A stretch of 17,201 nucleotides of DNA from an uncultured Oceanospirillaceae bacterium. Its GTDB lineage: Bacteria; Pseudomonadota; Gammaproteobacteria; Pseudomonadales; Oceanobacteraceae. Both the position numbers and the translations under genes were made by a program. The notes beneath the pieces were generated by a model. The model was given only the letters and a program-made list of their open reading frames with translations, searched no databases and was not told the DNA's origin. The stretch is taken from contig CALJVD010000060.1 of assembly GCA_937974825.1 (NCBI GenBank), forward strand, positions 1 through 17,201, in the 5' to 3' direction. Below, piece after piece: positions 7,433 through 15,311 of the stretch. The number at the start of each line of letters is the position of its first letter. Within the stretch, counting starts at the first letter, position 1.

Positions 7433-9268
7433 ATGGCAAAAATTAATTTATTATCTCCTCGTCTGGCAAACCAAATAGCCGCGGGTGAGGTTGTAGAAAG
7501 ACCAGCGAATATTCTAAAAGAGTTGGTTGAAAACGCATTGGATGCTGGTGCAACTCAAATTGATGTTGAGGTTGAGCAAGGCGGCGTCAAGCTCTTGCGT
7601 ATACGTGATAATGGTTTTGGCATAGAAAAAGACGACTTAGCCTTGGCGTTGAGCCGACACGCCACCAGTAAAATTACTACTCTAGACGACTTAGAAGCGG
7701 TGGGTAGCTTAGGGTTTCGCGGTGAAGCACTAGCCAGTATTAGCTCGGTTTCAAGGTTAACGCTTACGTCCTGTGCCGAAGGTAGTAGTAAGGCGTGGTC
7801 AGTGGTGGCCGAAGGGCGTGAGATGGTGGCTTCAGTAACTCCGGCGGCACACCCAGTGGGTACGACGGTTGAAGTGCGCGATTTGTTTTTTAATACTCCT
7901 GCCCGTCGTAAGTTCTTGCGCACAGAAAAAACAGAGTTTAGTCATTTAGAAGAAGCATTAAAACGCTTAGCACTCAGTCGTTACGACGTTGCTTTTAGTT
8001 TGCGTCACAACGGACGAGTAATACATCAACTGCGAGAAGCAGAAGTCCCCATTGCCAAAGAAAAACGCGTTGCCAGCTTGCTCAATCAAGAGTTTATGAA
8101 CAGTGCCGTGCATGTGGATATGGAAGCAGCAGGGCTGTCGTTGCAGGGATGGGTTGGCTTACCAACCTTTTCACGTTCGCAAGCAGATATGCAGTACTTT
8201 TTTGTAAATGGTCGTGTTGTACGTGACCGCTTAGTCGCGCATGCAATCAAACAAGCCTATCGTGATGTGTTATACCACGGGCGTCATCCTGCTTTTGTTT
8301 TATACTTAACGCTCGATCCAAAATTAGTGGATGTGAATGTGCATCCTACTAAGCATGAAGTGCGTTTCCGTGACGGTCGCTTAGTGCACGATTTTCTATT
8401 TAGAAGTTTGCACCGTGCCTTAGCTGAAGTGCGCCCAGAAACGCCTAGTGCGAACTTTACTGAGCCTACAGTCACTGGTGTTGAGGCGGGTGAGTTTCAG
8501 CAACAGAATACCTTCTCACTGGGCAGTGAGCAGCGAGCTATACAGCATCCTAGTGGGCAGTATCAGGCGACTGGTTTTTTCTCAGATAGGCCGACAGCGT
8601 CTCAGGTGAATAATGAGCTTAATAGCTTACAAAAGTTCACCGCGCCTATGCCTGATATCAACAGCATCGAAAATGCCGAAGACGTACCGCCTTTAGGGTT
8701 TGCTATTGCGCAGCTGCACGGGATTTATATTTTATCGCAAAACGCATTAGGGCTAGTTGTGGTAGATATGCATGCGGCGCATGAGCGTATTACCTATGAG
8801 CGTTTAAAAGCTGCAATGGATGCTGAAAACGTCGTAAGTCAGCCGCTGTTAGTGCCTGTGAGCATGGCGGTGAGTGAGCGAGAAGCCGAAGCGGTAGAGC
8901 AGTTTCAATCAGAGTTTTTAGCCTTAGGCGTAGAGCTGGCTCGTACCGGCCCGGAAAACATTGTGGTGCGTCGAATTCCGGTGATTTTACAACAAGCAAA
9001 AGTCGAACAATTAGTCAGCGACATGTTAGCAGACCTAATGGAACATGGTCGCTCCGATCGCATTTTAGCGCACAGGAATGAGCTGCTTGGTACTATGGCG
9101 TGCCATGGCTCGGTGCGTGCTAATCGACGTTTAACTATTCCAGAAATGAATGCCTTGTTGCGCGACATGGAAGTGACTGAGCGTAGCGGTCAATGTAACC
9201 ACGGCCGCCCGACTTGGACACAGCTCAGCATGTCGGAGCTCGATAAATTATTCTTGAGAGGGCGCTAG
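7433..9268 (+). CDS. mutL: DNA mismatch repair protein MutL
   Basis: Links mismatch recognition by MutS to strand incision and removal. The 611-residue protein has the N-terminal GHKL ATPase: ELVENALDAGA with Glu30 and Asn34, DNGFGI at 59-64 and GFRGEAL at 94-100, then FFNTPARRKFL. A variable linker (about 335-415) leads to the C-terminal dimerisation domain. That domain has DMHAAHERITYE at 445-456, which fits the nuclease motif DQHA(X)2E(X)4E except Met for Gln, plus ACHGSVRANR at 556-565 and CNHGRPT at 588-594, the metal-site companions. QPLLVP at 470-475 fits the beta-clamp-binding pattern. These features suggest an endonuclease-type MutL, as in MutH-less bacteria. It starts 7 bases after amiB and its TAG shares a base with the miaA GTG. 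Confidence 0.98.
   Translation: MAKINLLSPRLANQIAAGEVVERPANILKELVENALDAGATQIDVEVEQGGVKLLRIRDNGFGIEKDDLALALSRHATSKITTLDDLEAVGSLGFRGEALASISSVSRLTLTSCAEGSSKAWSVVAEGREMVASVTPAAHPVGTTVEVRDLFFNTPARRKFLRTEKTEFSHLEEALKRLALSRYDVAFSLRHNGRVIHQLREAEVPIAKEKRVASLLNQEFMNSAVHVDMEAAGLSLQGWVGLPTFSRSQADMQYFFVNGRVVRDRLVAHAIKQAYRDVLYHGRHPAFVLYLTLDPKLVDVNVHPTKHEVRFRDGRLVHDFLFRSLHRALAEVRPETPSANFTEPTVTGVEAGEFQQQNTFSLGSEQRAIQHPSGQYQATGFFSDRPTASQVNNELNSLQKFTAPMPDINSIENAEDVPPLGFAIAQLHGIYILSQNALGLVVVDMHAAHERITYERLKAAMDAENVVSQPLLVPVSMAVSEREAEAVEQFQSEFLALGVELARTGPENIVVRRIPVILQQAKVEQLVSDMLADLMEHGRSDRILAHRNELLGTMACHGSVRANRRLTIPEMNALLRDMEVTERSGQCNHGRPTWTQLSMSELDKLFLRGR
9256..9262 (+). promoter_or_regulatory. Ribosome binding site of miaA
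   Basis: GAGAGGG inside the end of mutL lies 5 bases before the GTG at 9268. It supports this GTG as the miaA start in the absence of a nearby in-frame ATG. Confidence 0.6.
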
Positions 9269-10209
9269 TGACACAGTTTCCGCCAGCTATTTTTTTAATG
9301 GGGCCGACCGCTTCAGGAAAAACCGCGTTAGCGGTAGAGCTAGTACAAAATTATAACTGCGAGATTATCAGCGTTGATTCCGCCTTAATATACAAAGGTA
9401 TGGATATTGGTACAGCTAAGCCCGATGCAGAAACCTTAGCGGTAGCTCCGCATCGATTGATTGATATTATCGACCCGGCAGAAAGCTATTCTGCGGCCGA
9501 TTTTAGACGTGATGCTTTGCAGCACATGGCAGAAATTACCGCTGCCGGAAAAGTGCCACTATTGGTTGGTGGTACTATGATGTACTTTAAGTTTTTATAT
9601 GAAGGCGCCGCCAAACTACCAACTTCTGTTCCTGAGGTTAGAGAGCGTCTGCAGGCAGACGGTGAACAGCAAGGTTGGCCTGCGTTGCACGCTAGGCTTG
9701 CCACTATTGACCCGGAATCAGCAGAGCGTTTGAATCCAATGGATTCTCAGCGAATTATGCGTGCTATTGAAGTGTATGAACTCTCTGGCAAAACACTGTC
9801 TCAGTTTTGGGCAGAGCAAGAGCAGCAAGTTTTGCCGTATAATGTTACGCATCTAGCGGTTTGTCCTAAAGAGCGCGCTACATTGCACGAGCGAATCGCT
9901 TTACGATTTGACCAAATGCTAGAGCAAGGGTTTCTTGATGAAGTGAGAGCCTTGTATAAACGTTCCGATCTCCACCTTAATTTACCGTCAATGCGTTGCG
10001 TGGGTTATCGCCAAGCGTGGGAGCATTTAGATGGTAAATATAGTTATGAGGAAATGCGTGAGCGTGGCATTATAGCAACCCGTCAACTTGCAAAACGACA
10101 GATCACTTGGTTGCGCAGTTGGCCTGATTTACATTGGCTGGATTCCGAAGACACAAATATTTTGCAATCCGCCTTGAAAATCATTGGTTTGGACACCATA
10201 GTAAATTAA
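9268..10209 (+). CDS. miaA: tRNA dimethylallyltransferase
   Basis: Transfers the dimethylallyl group from DMAPP to N6 of A37 in tRNAs reading UNN codons, the first step toward ms2i6A. The 313-residue protein has the P-loop GPTASGKT at 12-19, SVDSALIYKGMDIGTAKP at 35-52 with Asp37, PHRLIDIIDP at 61-70 and VGGTMMYFKFL at 100-110. Later come the substrate and tRNA-binding segments around QRIMRAIEVYELSGKT and MRCVGYRQAWEHLDG. The length is normal for the family. The start is GTG, sharing one base with the mutL stop (TAGTG) and preceded by a good ribosome site within mutL. The mutL-miaA-hfq order is the classic gammaproteobacterial one. Confidence 0.98.
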   Translation: MTQFPPAIFLMGPTASGKTALAVELVQNYNCEIISVDSALIYKGMDIGTAKPDAETLAVAPHRLIDIIDPAESYSAADFRRDALQHMAEITAAGKVPLLVGGTMMYFKFLYEGAAKLPTSVPEVRERLQADGEQQGWPALHARLATIDPESAERLNPMDSQRIMRAIEVYELSGKTLSQFWAEQEQQVLPYNVTHLAVCPKERATLHERIALRFDQMLEQGFLDEVRALYKRSDLHLNLPSMRCVGYRQAWEHLDGKYSYEEMRERGIIATRQLAKRQITWLRSWPDLHWLDSEDTNILQSALKIIGLDTIVN

Positions 10210-10310
10210 ACGTGTGAAAGGTTGAAAGTAAGTGGCCATTTACACGCAGGGCTATTTATTTTATTCGCTGTCCCCATATTGGACGGCACACCTTATTTAA
10301 GGAGCACAAC
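10210..10310 (+). promoter_or_regulatory. hfq leader / presumed promoter region
   Basis: The 101-base gap between miaA and hfq is long for this operon and holds no terminator and no credible small ORF. hfq commonly has its own promoters inside or after miaA in related bacteria. A possible -35 TTTACA (10239-10244) with a poor -10 TATTCG (10262-10267) is the best pair I see and is weak. AAGGAG at 10299-10304 is the clear ribosome site of hfq. Confidence 0.3.
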
Positions 10311-10553
10311 ATGTCAAAAGGGCAAAGCTTACAAGACCCTTACTTAAACCAATTACGTAAAGAACGTATTCCGGTTTCTATCTTTTTGGTGAACGGTATT
10401 AAACTACAAGGCCAAATTGAGTCTTTCGACCAGTTCGTTATCTTGCTGAAAAACACAGTCAGCCAAATGGTATATAAACATGCTATTTCTACTGTAGTCC
10501 CTGCGCGTAACGTTCGTCTTCCAGCAGAAGACCAAGAAGAAACTGAAGAGTAA
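10311..10553 (+). CDS. hfq: RNA chaperone Hfq
   Basis: Hexameric Sm-like protein that pairs small RNAs with target mRNAs and affects RNA stability and translation. The 80-residue protein has the Sm core at about 7-66: Gln8, Phe42 and the Sm2 YKHA at 55-58 for the proximal U-rich RNA site, and rim residues Arg16, Lys17 and Arg19 (E. coli has Arg at 17). The C-terminal tail after residue 66 is short and acidic (AEDQEETEE), like the 82-residue Pseudomonas protein and unlike the 102-residue E. coli one. A strong AAGGAG ribosome site precedes the ATG. hflX follows after 21 bases. Confidence 0.99.
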   Translation: MSKGQSLQDPYLNQLRKERIPVSIFLVNGIKLQGQIESFDQFVILLKNTVSQMVYKHAISTVVPARNVRLPAEDQEETEE

Positions 10554-10560
10554 TCTTTAC

Positions 10561-10566
10561 TAGGAG
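10561..10566 (+). promoter_or_regulatory. Ribosome binding site supporting the TTG start of hflX
   Basis: TAGGAG lies 8 bases before TTG 10575. No in-frame ATG is near, and the resulting N-terminus (FFERPAGGGE) matches HflX, so this site decides the start. Confidence 0.65.
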
Positions 10567-10574
10567 CGTCATTC

Positions 10575-11885
10575 TTGTTCTTTGAACGTCCTGCCGGAGG
10601 CGGTGAGCTTGCGGTGCTTGTTCATGTTGATTTCCCTGAGGGGAATAATCGTGAAGATTTAGCAGAGTTTCGTGAACTAGTAGTATCCGCTGGTGCCGAT
10701 CCAGTTGGATTAGTTACCACGAAAAGAGATGTACCAGATACCAGAACCTTTATTGGTAAAGGTAAAGTCGAAGATATTGCGCAAGAACTGCAACTAAGTG
10801 AAGCAGAGCTGGTTATCTTTAACCATTCGCTTACGCCTAGCCAAGAGCGTAACCTAGAAAAAATCTTAGAATGTCGAGTGTTAGACCGTACCGGTTTGAT
10901 ATTAGATATCTTTGCCCAGCGCGCACGTACCCACGAAGGTAAATTGCAAGTAGAGCTAGCTCAACTTGAGCATCAATCTACACGCCTGATTCGAGGGTGG
11001 ACTCACCTTGAAAGACAAAAAGGTGGTATCGGTTTGCGCGGTCCGGGTGAAACCCAGCTTGAAACAGACAGACGTTTGCTACGAGCGCGGGTTAAATCGA
11101 TTAACGCCCGTCTCGAAAAAGTACATGCTCAGCGAGACCAAAGTCGTCGAGCACGCAAACGATCCGATATCGCTACAGTGGTTATAGTTGGTTATACCAA
11201 CGCCGGTAAATCGACCCTGTTTAACGAGTTAACCCAAGCGGACGCTTATGCGGCTGACCAGCTGTTCGCGACACTAGACCCAACCATTCGACACTTTAAG
11301 CTCGAAAACGTTGGAAATATTGTGCTTGCCGACACCGTTGGTTTTATTCGTCACTTACCCCACAAACTGGTTGAATCGTTTAAAGCAACACTGCAAGAAG
11401 CGGCAGAAGCCGACCTGCTTATGCATGTGGTGGATTGTGCGGCAGAAGAGCGCGATGGCAATATTGAACAGGTTGAATTGGTGTTGAAAGAAATTTCTGC
11501 CGATACTGTTCCGCAATTGCGCGTGTACAACAAAATAGATTTACTAGAACAGCATGAGGCACGTATTGATCGTGATGAGCATGGCAAGCCAGTGGCTGTT
11601 TGGTTATCAGCCAAACAAAATGTTGGACTAGAGTTACTCGCACAAGCGCTTAACGAGTTATTGAGTGAGGAACTGTTCCGTGGGGAAGTCCTCTTAAGGC
11701 CTGAAGATGCCAAACTGAGAGCCATTCTTTATGATTTGGGCGCTATCGATAACGAACGTCATGAAGACAATGGTGATATGGTATTGCAGCTAACGTTACA
11801 AAAACATGACTTTAAGCGTGCATTATCGAAAGCTAATATAGAGGAAAGCCGTTTTTTCCCTATCGAACCTGAACCTTGGCACTAA
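10575..11885 (+). CDS. hflX: Ribosome rescue GTPase HflX
   Basis: GTPase that binds the 50S subunit and splits stalled or heat-damaged 70S ribosomes. The 436-residue protein has the HflX N-terminal domain with FIGKGKVEDIAQ near 59-70, HSLTPSQERNLE, and the highly conserved DRTGLILDIFAQRARTHEGK at 104-123. A coiled-coil linker with GGIGLRGPGETQLETDRR (150-167) precedes the G domain: G1 GYTNAGKS at 206-213, G3 DTVG at 253-256, G4 NKID at 319-322 and G5 SAK at 345-347. A C-terminal ferredoxin-like part follows. The start is TTG at 10575; the first residues match MFFERP of Pseudomonas HflX and a good ribosome site precedes it. It lies between hfq and hflK in the usual order. Confidence 0.98.
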   Translation: MFFERPAGGGELAVLVHVDFPEGNNREDLAEFRELVVSAGADPVGLVTTKRDVPDTRTFIGKGKVEDIAQELQLSEAELVIFNHSLTPSQERNLEKILECRVLDRTGLILDIFAQRARTHEGKLQVELAQLEHQSTRLIRGWTHLERQKGGIGLRGPGETQLETDRRLLRARVKSINARLEKVHAQRDQSRRARKRSDIATVVIVGYTNAGKSTLFNELTQADAYAADQLFATLDPTIRHFKLENVGNIVLADTVGFIRHLPHKLVESFKATLQEAAEADLLMHVVDCAAEERDGNIEQVELVLKEISADTVPQLRVYNKIDLLEQHEARIDRDEHGKPVAVWLSAKQNVGLELLAQALNELLSEELFRGEVLLRPEDAKLRAILYDLGAIDNERHEDNGDMVLQLTLQKHDFKRALSKANIEESRFFPIEPEPWH

Positions 11886-11964
11886 ACTATCGTTTATTGA
11901 TCAAAAATTGGTTATAGTGCCTGCTTAATTTTGCAGATTGATATTTGCCTAACTGGAGTGAAAT

Positions 11965-13140
11965 ATGGCTTGGAATGAGCCCGGTGGCAACGACCCTTGG
12001 GGCAATAAGAACCGTGGTGGTAAGAACAACAATGGTAATCAACCACCCGATTTAGACGAAGCTATTAAACAGCTGATGGATAAGCTTAATGGCTTGTTCG
12101 GCGGTAAAAAGTCTAAAGGTTCTGGCTCAAATAATTTTGGTGGCGGCAATAATAGCGGAATATTCGGTATTCTGATTGTTATTGTTGCAATAGCGCTATT
12201 GTTTAACTCTGTTTATACCTTAGATGAACAGCAGCGCGGTGTGGTGTTACGTTTAGGTAAATACCAGTCAACAGAAATGCCTGGTTTACACTTCAAGATC
12301 CCAGTGATCGATCAAGTGATTCCCGTCAATACAACGGCCGTACGTACCTTAGAAATTCGTGAGCGCATGCTCACTGAAGACGAAAACATCGTTGAGGTTG
12401 AGCTAAACGCGCAATACCGCGTGGCAGACCCTGTTATGTTTGCACTACGTATTGAACAGCCACAATTAGCGCTGCAAATTGCTGCACAGAGTGCACTTCG
12501 CCACGAAGTAGGTTCAGCGGCAATGGATGATGTGTTAACCAGTGGTCGTGTTGAATTAGCCGACCGAACTCAAATTCGTTTGCAAGAGTACTTAGACCGT
12601 TACTTAACCGGTATGGTACTGACCAACGTCAACATTAAAGACGCACGTCCCCCAGAGCAGGTACGTTCAGCCTTTGACGACGTTCAGGTAGCTAAGCTTG
12701 ATAAAGAAAGAATGATCAACGAAGCCGAAGCCTACGCTAACGCAGTAGTGCCAGAAGCACGTGGTGCGGCACAGCGTCAAATCGAAGAAGCGCGTGCTTA
12801 CCGCGACCGTGTTATCGCACGTGCCCAAGGTGAAGCAGAACGTTTTGAAAAGCTTTATGCCGAATACCGTAAGGCGCCTCAGGTAACGCGTGATCGTCTA
12901 TACATAGACGCTATCAGTGAGGTCTATAATAACGCTAGCAAAGTGCTGGTGGACGTCGAAGGTGGTAACAACATGATGTACATTCCGCTTGATAAGATTG
13001 TAAAAAATGTCACCACAACAACCTCTGGCGATACCTTAACTAAGGCAGACATCAGTCGTATTACCGACCAAGTGTTAGGCGAAGTAAAAAGTCGTCAAAA
13101 CCTAAATCAGCCAACCACTATTCGTAGGGAGGGTCGTTAA
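11965..13140 (+). CDS. hflK: FtsH protease regulator HflK
   Basis: Inner-membrane SPFH protein that with HflC forms the large cage around the FtsH protease and controls its access to membrane substrates. The 391-residue protein has a Gly/Asn-rich cytoplasmic N-terminus (1-64, starting MAWNEPGGNDPWG, typical of HflK), one membrane segment at about 65-83, the SPFH/band-7 domain at about 84-250 (EQQRGVVLRLG, GLHFKIPVID), and a charged helical or coiled-coil region at about 245-305. GGAG lies 6 bases before the ATG. The 79-base gap from hflX contains TTATAGT (11912-11918), a possible -10 element without a clear -35 partner. The stop shares a base with the hflC start (TAATG). Confidence 0.98.
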   Translation: MAWNEPGGNDPWGNKNRGGKNNNGNQPPDLDEAIKQLMDKLNGLFGGKKSKGSGSNNFGGGNNSGIFGILIVIVAIALLFNSVYTLDEQQRGVVLRLGKYQSTEMPGLHFKIPVIDQVIPVNTTAVRTLEIRERMLTEDENIVEVELNAQYRVADPVMFALRIEQPQLALQIAAQSALRHEVGSAAMDDVLTSGRVELADRTQIRLQEYLDRYLTGMVLTNVNIKDARPPEQVRSAFDDVQVAKLDKERMINEAEAYANAVVPEARGAAQRQIEEARAYRDRVIARAQGEAERFEKLYAEYRKAPQVTRDRLYIDAISEVYNNASKVLVDVEGGNNMMYIPLDKIVKNVTTTTSGDTLTKADISRITDQVLGEVKSRQNLNQPTTIRREGR

Positions 13141-14009
13141 TGTCTCCTAAATCATTAGTTGCCCTAATCGTATTGGGCTTGGCACTGTTGATCGGTAGCC
13201 AGACGGTTTACGTGGTTAAAGAAACCGACGTAGCCATTAAGTTAAAGTTTGGTGAAATCGTGCAAACCGATATCGAACCAGGCGTGCACTTTAAAGTTCC
13301 TTTTATTGAGGTGGTTAAGCGCTTTGATGGACGTGTTATCACCTTAGATACTAAATCATCACGTTTCTTAACCTCTGGTAAAAAATACGCCATCGTTGAT
13401 GCATACGCACAATGGCGTATTAGAGATGTAGGTGCCTTCTATAAGGCGACCTCTGGTAGCCGTATTGAAGCAACCACACTGTTAGTTGCCTTAATGAACA
13501 AAGGTTTGCGTGATGAAATAGCAGCACGTACTTTGCATGAGGTTGTCTCAGGTGAGCGCGATAATTTAATGACGCATCTCACGGCTAAGCTTAATGAGCA
13601 AACGCAACAAGAGTTAGGTATCGATATTATCGATATGCGCGTTAAGGCCATTGATCTGCCAGAAGACTTAAGCCGTTCGGTATATGGTCGTATGGCGGCT
13701 GAGCGTTCGCGTGAGGCTCGTGAGCACCGCTCGCAAGGTCAAGAGCTAGCAGAAGGTATTCAAGCCGATGCTGATCGTCAACAGGTAGTAATTCAAGCCG
13801 AAGCTTACCGTGAGTCCGAGCGTATTCGAGGTGATGGTGACGCTAAAGCGACCAGCATCTATTCGGCCGCCTACCAGAAAGACGGTGAGTTCTATGCATT
13901 TACTCGTAGCTTAAAAGCGTATACCGAAAGCTTTAAAGCAAATGATATTCTATTGCTTGAGCCAAATAACGAATTCTTCCGCTACATGAAGGCCAGTAAG
14001 CCAGAATGA
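13140..14009 (+). CDS. hflC: FtsH protease regulator HflC
   Basis: Partner of HflK in the FtsH-associated SPFH complex; mostly periplasmic with one N-terminal membrane anchor. The 289-residue protein has a membrane segment at about 5-23 (SLVALIVLGLALLIGSQ), the SPFH domain from about 24 to 190 (GEIVQTDIEPGVHFKVPF) and a charged helical region (190-235), ending FFRYMKASKPE. It is shorter than E. coli HflC (334) and equal to the Pseudomonas length. A strong AGGGAGGG lies 6 bases before the ATG, and the start overlaps the hflK stop. The gene is followed by a strong terminator, so it ends the operon that began with orn. Confidence 0.98.
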   Translation: MSPKSLVALIVLGLALLIGSQTVYVVKETDVAIKLKFGEIVQTDIEPGVHFKVPFIEVVKRFDGRVITLDTKSSRFLTSGKKYAIVDAYAQWRIRDVGAFYKATSGSRIEATTLLVALMNKGLRDEIAARTLHEVVSGERDNLMTHLTAKLNEQTQQELGIDIIDMRVKAIDLPEDLSRSVYGRMAAERSREAREHRSQGQELAEGIQADADRQQVVIQAEAYRESERIRGDGDAKATSIYSAAYQKDGEFYAFTRSLKAYTESFKANDILLLEPNNEFFRYMKASKPE

Positions 14010-14067
14010 TACAGCGACTGTTTGTGCTAATCATGTTCAAACAGCTTTAGCTTTGATAGAATTCACG

Positions 14068-14090
14068 AACCGGGCCCTGCCCGGTTTTTT
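14068..14090 (+). terminator. Intrinsic terminator after hflC
   Basis: AACCGGGC (14068-14075), loop CCT, GCCCGGTT (14079-14086) running into a T-tract ending at 14090. The GC-rich 8-bp stem with an immediate run of T is a textbook intrinsic terminator. It lies 59 bases after the hflC stop and 32 bases before the hisZ start. Confidence 0.9.
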
Positions 14091-14122
14091 ATGTAAAACA
14101 TAGCACTTTGTAAGGCGAGACT

Positions 14123-15292
14123 ATGACACAAGCAGATCGTTGGCTGTTACCCGATGGTATTGAAGAAATACTGCCTCCACAGGCCCAACGAGTAGAGTAC
14201 TTAAGGCGTCATTTGATAGACGTTTTAGATAACTGGGGTTACGACTTCGTAATGCCACCGGCCTTAGAGTACCTAGAATCCCTGCTAACAGGTGCTGGTA
14301 AAAATTTAGATCTGCGCACATTTAAAGTAACCGATCAGTTGTCAGGTCGTATGATGGGTCTGAGTGCCGACGCGACACCACAGGTTGCACGTATCGATGC
14401 ACACAGCTTGGCACCCGAAGGTGTTAGTCGTTTGTGTTACTGTCGTACGGTTTTTCATACTAAAGCGCAATCATTACTGGCCAGTCGCACGCCGACTCAA
14501 ATTGGTGCAGAGCTATTCGGCGCAGATAACATCGAAGCCGACATCGAAATTATTAGTTTAATGCTGCATGCATTAAACGCTGCTGAGATTCAGCAAATTC
14601 ACTTAGATATTGGTCATGTAGGTGTATTTAATGCACTGGTCAAAGAAGCAGACTTAAACGCACAGCAACAAGCAAAACTATTTGAGTTGTTAAAGTTAAA
14701 GTGCCGTGCCGATATCAAAAAGTGGGCAGAAGAAAACATCCAGTCTGAAGATATTAAACAAGCATTACATTTGTTTGTGCGCCAACAAGGCAATGTGGCC
14801 GATCTTTGCGATACCTTTAAGTCACTGGCGACGTTAATTCCGACTGCAGCACAAGCGGTTCAAGACGTACAGAAGGTGGTTGAGCAAATCAATCAGCGCT
14901 TTCCTAATGTACCCGTTAACATCGATCTGACTGAGTTGCGCGGTTACAACTACCACTCAGGACTCGTGTTTGCAGCATATATTCCCGGTTTTGGTGATGC
15001 CATTGCTAAAGGTGGCCGTTATAACGACACCGGAGCAGCATTTGGTCGTGATCGCGCCGCAACAGGCTTCAGTGCCGACTTAAAAGTACTGGCACGCTTT
15101 GGTGAATTTGGCGTAAACAAGAAACAAACCTGGCTAGCGCCGCACGATACCGATCCAGCACTTTGGGCAGAAGTTGATAAATTACGTGCAAGTGGTCAGC
15201 GTGTCATCACAGATTTAAATGGGCAAACCAACCAAACAGTGGATGGTTACCTAAAGCAAATTAATGGCCAGTGGCAACTGGTGAAGGCTTAA
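14123..15292 (+). CDS. hisZ: ATP phosphoribosyltransferase regulatory subunit HisZ
   Basis: Histidyl-tRNA-synthetase-like protein that assembles with the short-form HisG to make the first enzyme of histidine synthesis; it has no synthetase activity itself. The 389-residue product has the class II fold signs: LLPDGIEEILPPQAQRVE at the N-terminus, the motif-2 region GLSADATPQVARIDAH at 79-94, YNYHSGLVFAAYIPGFGDAIAKGGRYN, and a motif-3-like ATGFSADLKVLARFG. The synthetase anticodon-binding domain is missing, as expected for HisZ. AAGGCGAG precedes the ATG. Gene order hflC-hisZ-purA is as in Pseudomonas, where a small gene lies between hflC and hisZ; here only the terminator fills that gap. HisG must be encoded elsewhere. 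Confidence 0.96.
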   Translation: MTQADRWLLPDGIEEILPPQAQRVEYLRRHLIDVLDNWGYDFVMPPALEYLESLLTGAGKNLDLRTFKVTDQLSGRMMGLSADATPQVARIDAHSLAPEGVSRLCYCRTVFHTKAQSLLASRTPTQIGAELFGADNIEADIEIISLMLHALNAAEIQQIHLDIGHVGVFNALVKEADLNAQQQAKLFELLKLKCRADIKKWAEENIQSEDIKQALHLFVRQQGNVADLCDTFKSLATLIPTAAQAVQDVQKVVEQINQRFPNVPVNIDLTELRGYNYHSGLVFAAYIPGFGDAIAKGGRYNDTGAAFGRDRAATGFSADLKVLARFGEFGVNKKQTWLAPHDTDPALWAEVDKLRASGQRVITDLNGQTNQTVDGYLKQINGQWQLVKA

Positions 15293-15311
15293 CTTTTTAG
15301 AGATAGATTTC

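Noticed and set aside
14018..14044. Inverted repeat CTGTTTG/CAAACAG after hflC as an extra terminator
   Set aside because: Seven-base arms with a 13-base loop and no T-run; the strong terminator just downstream explains the end.
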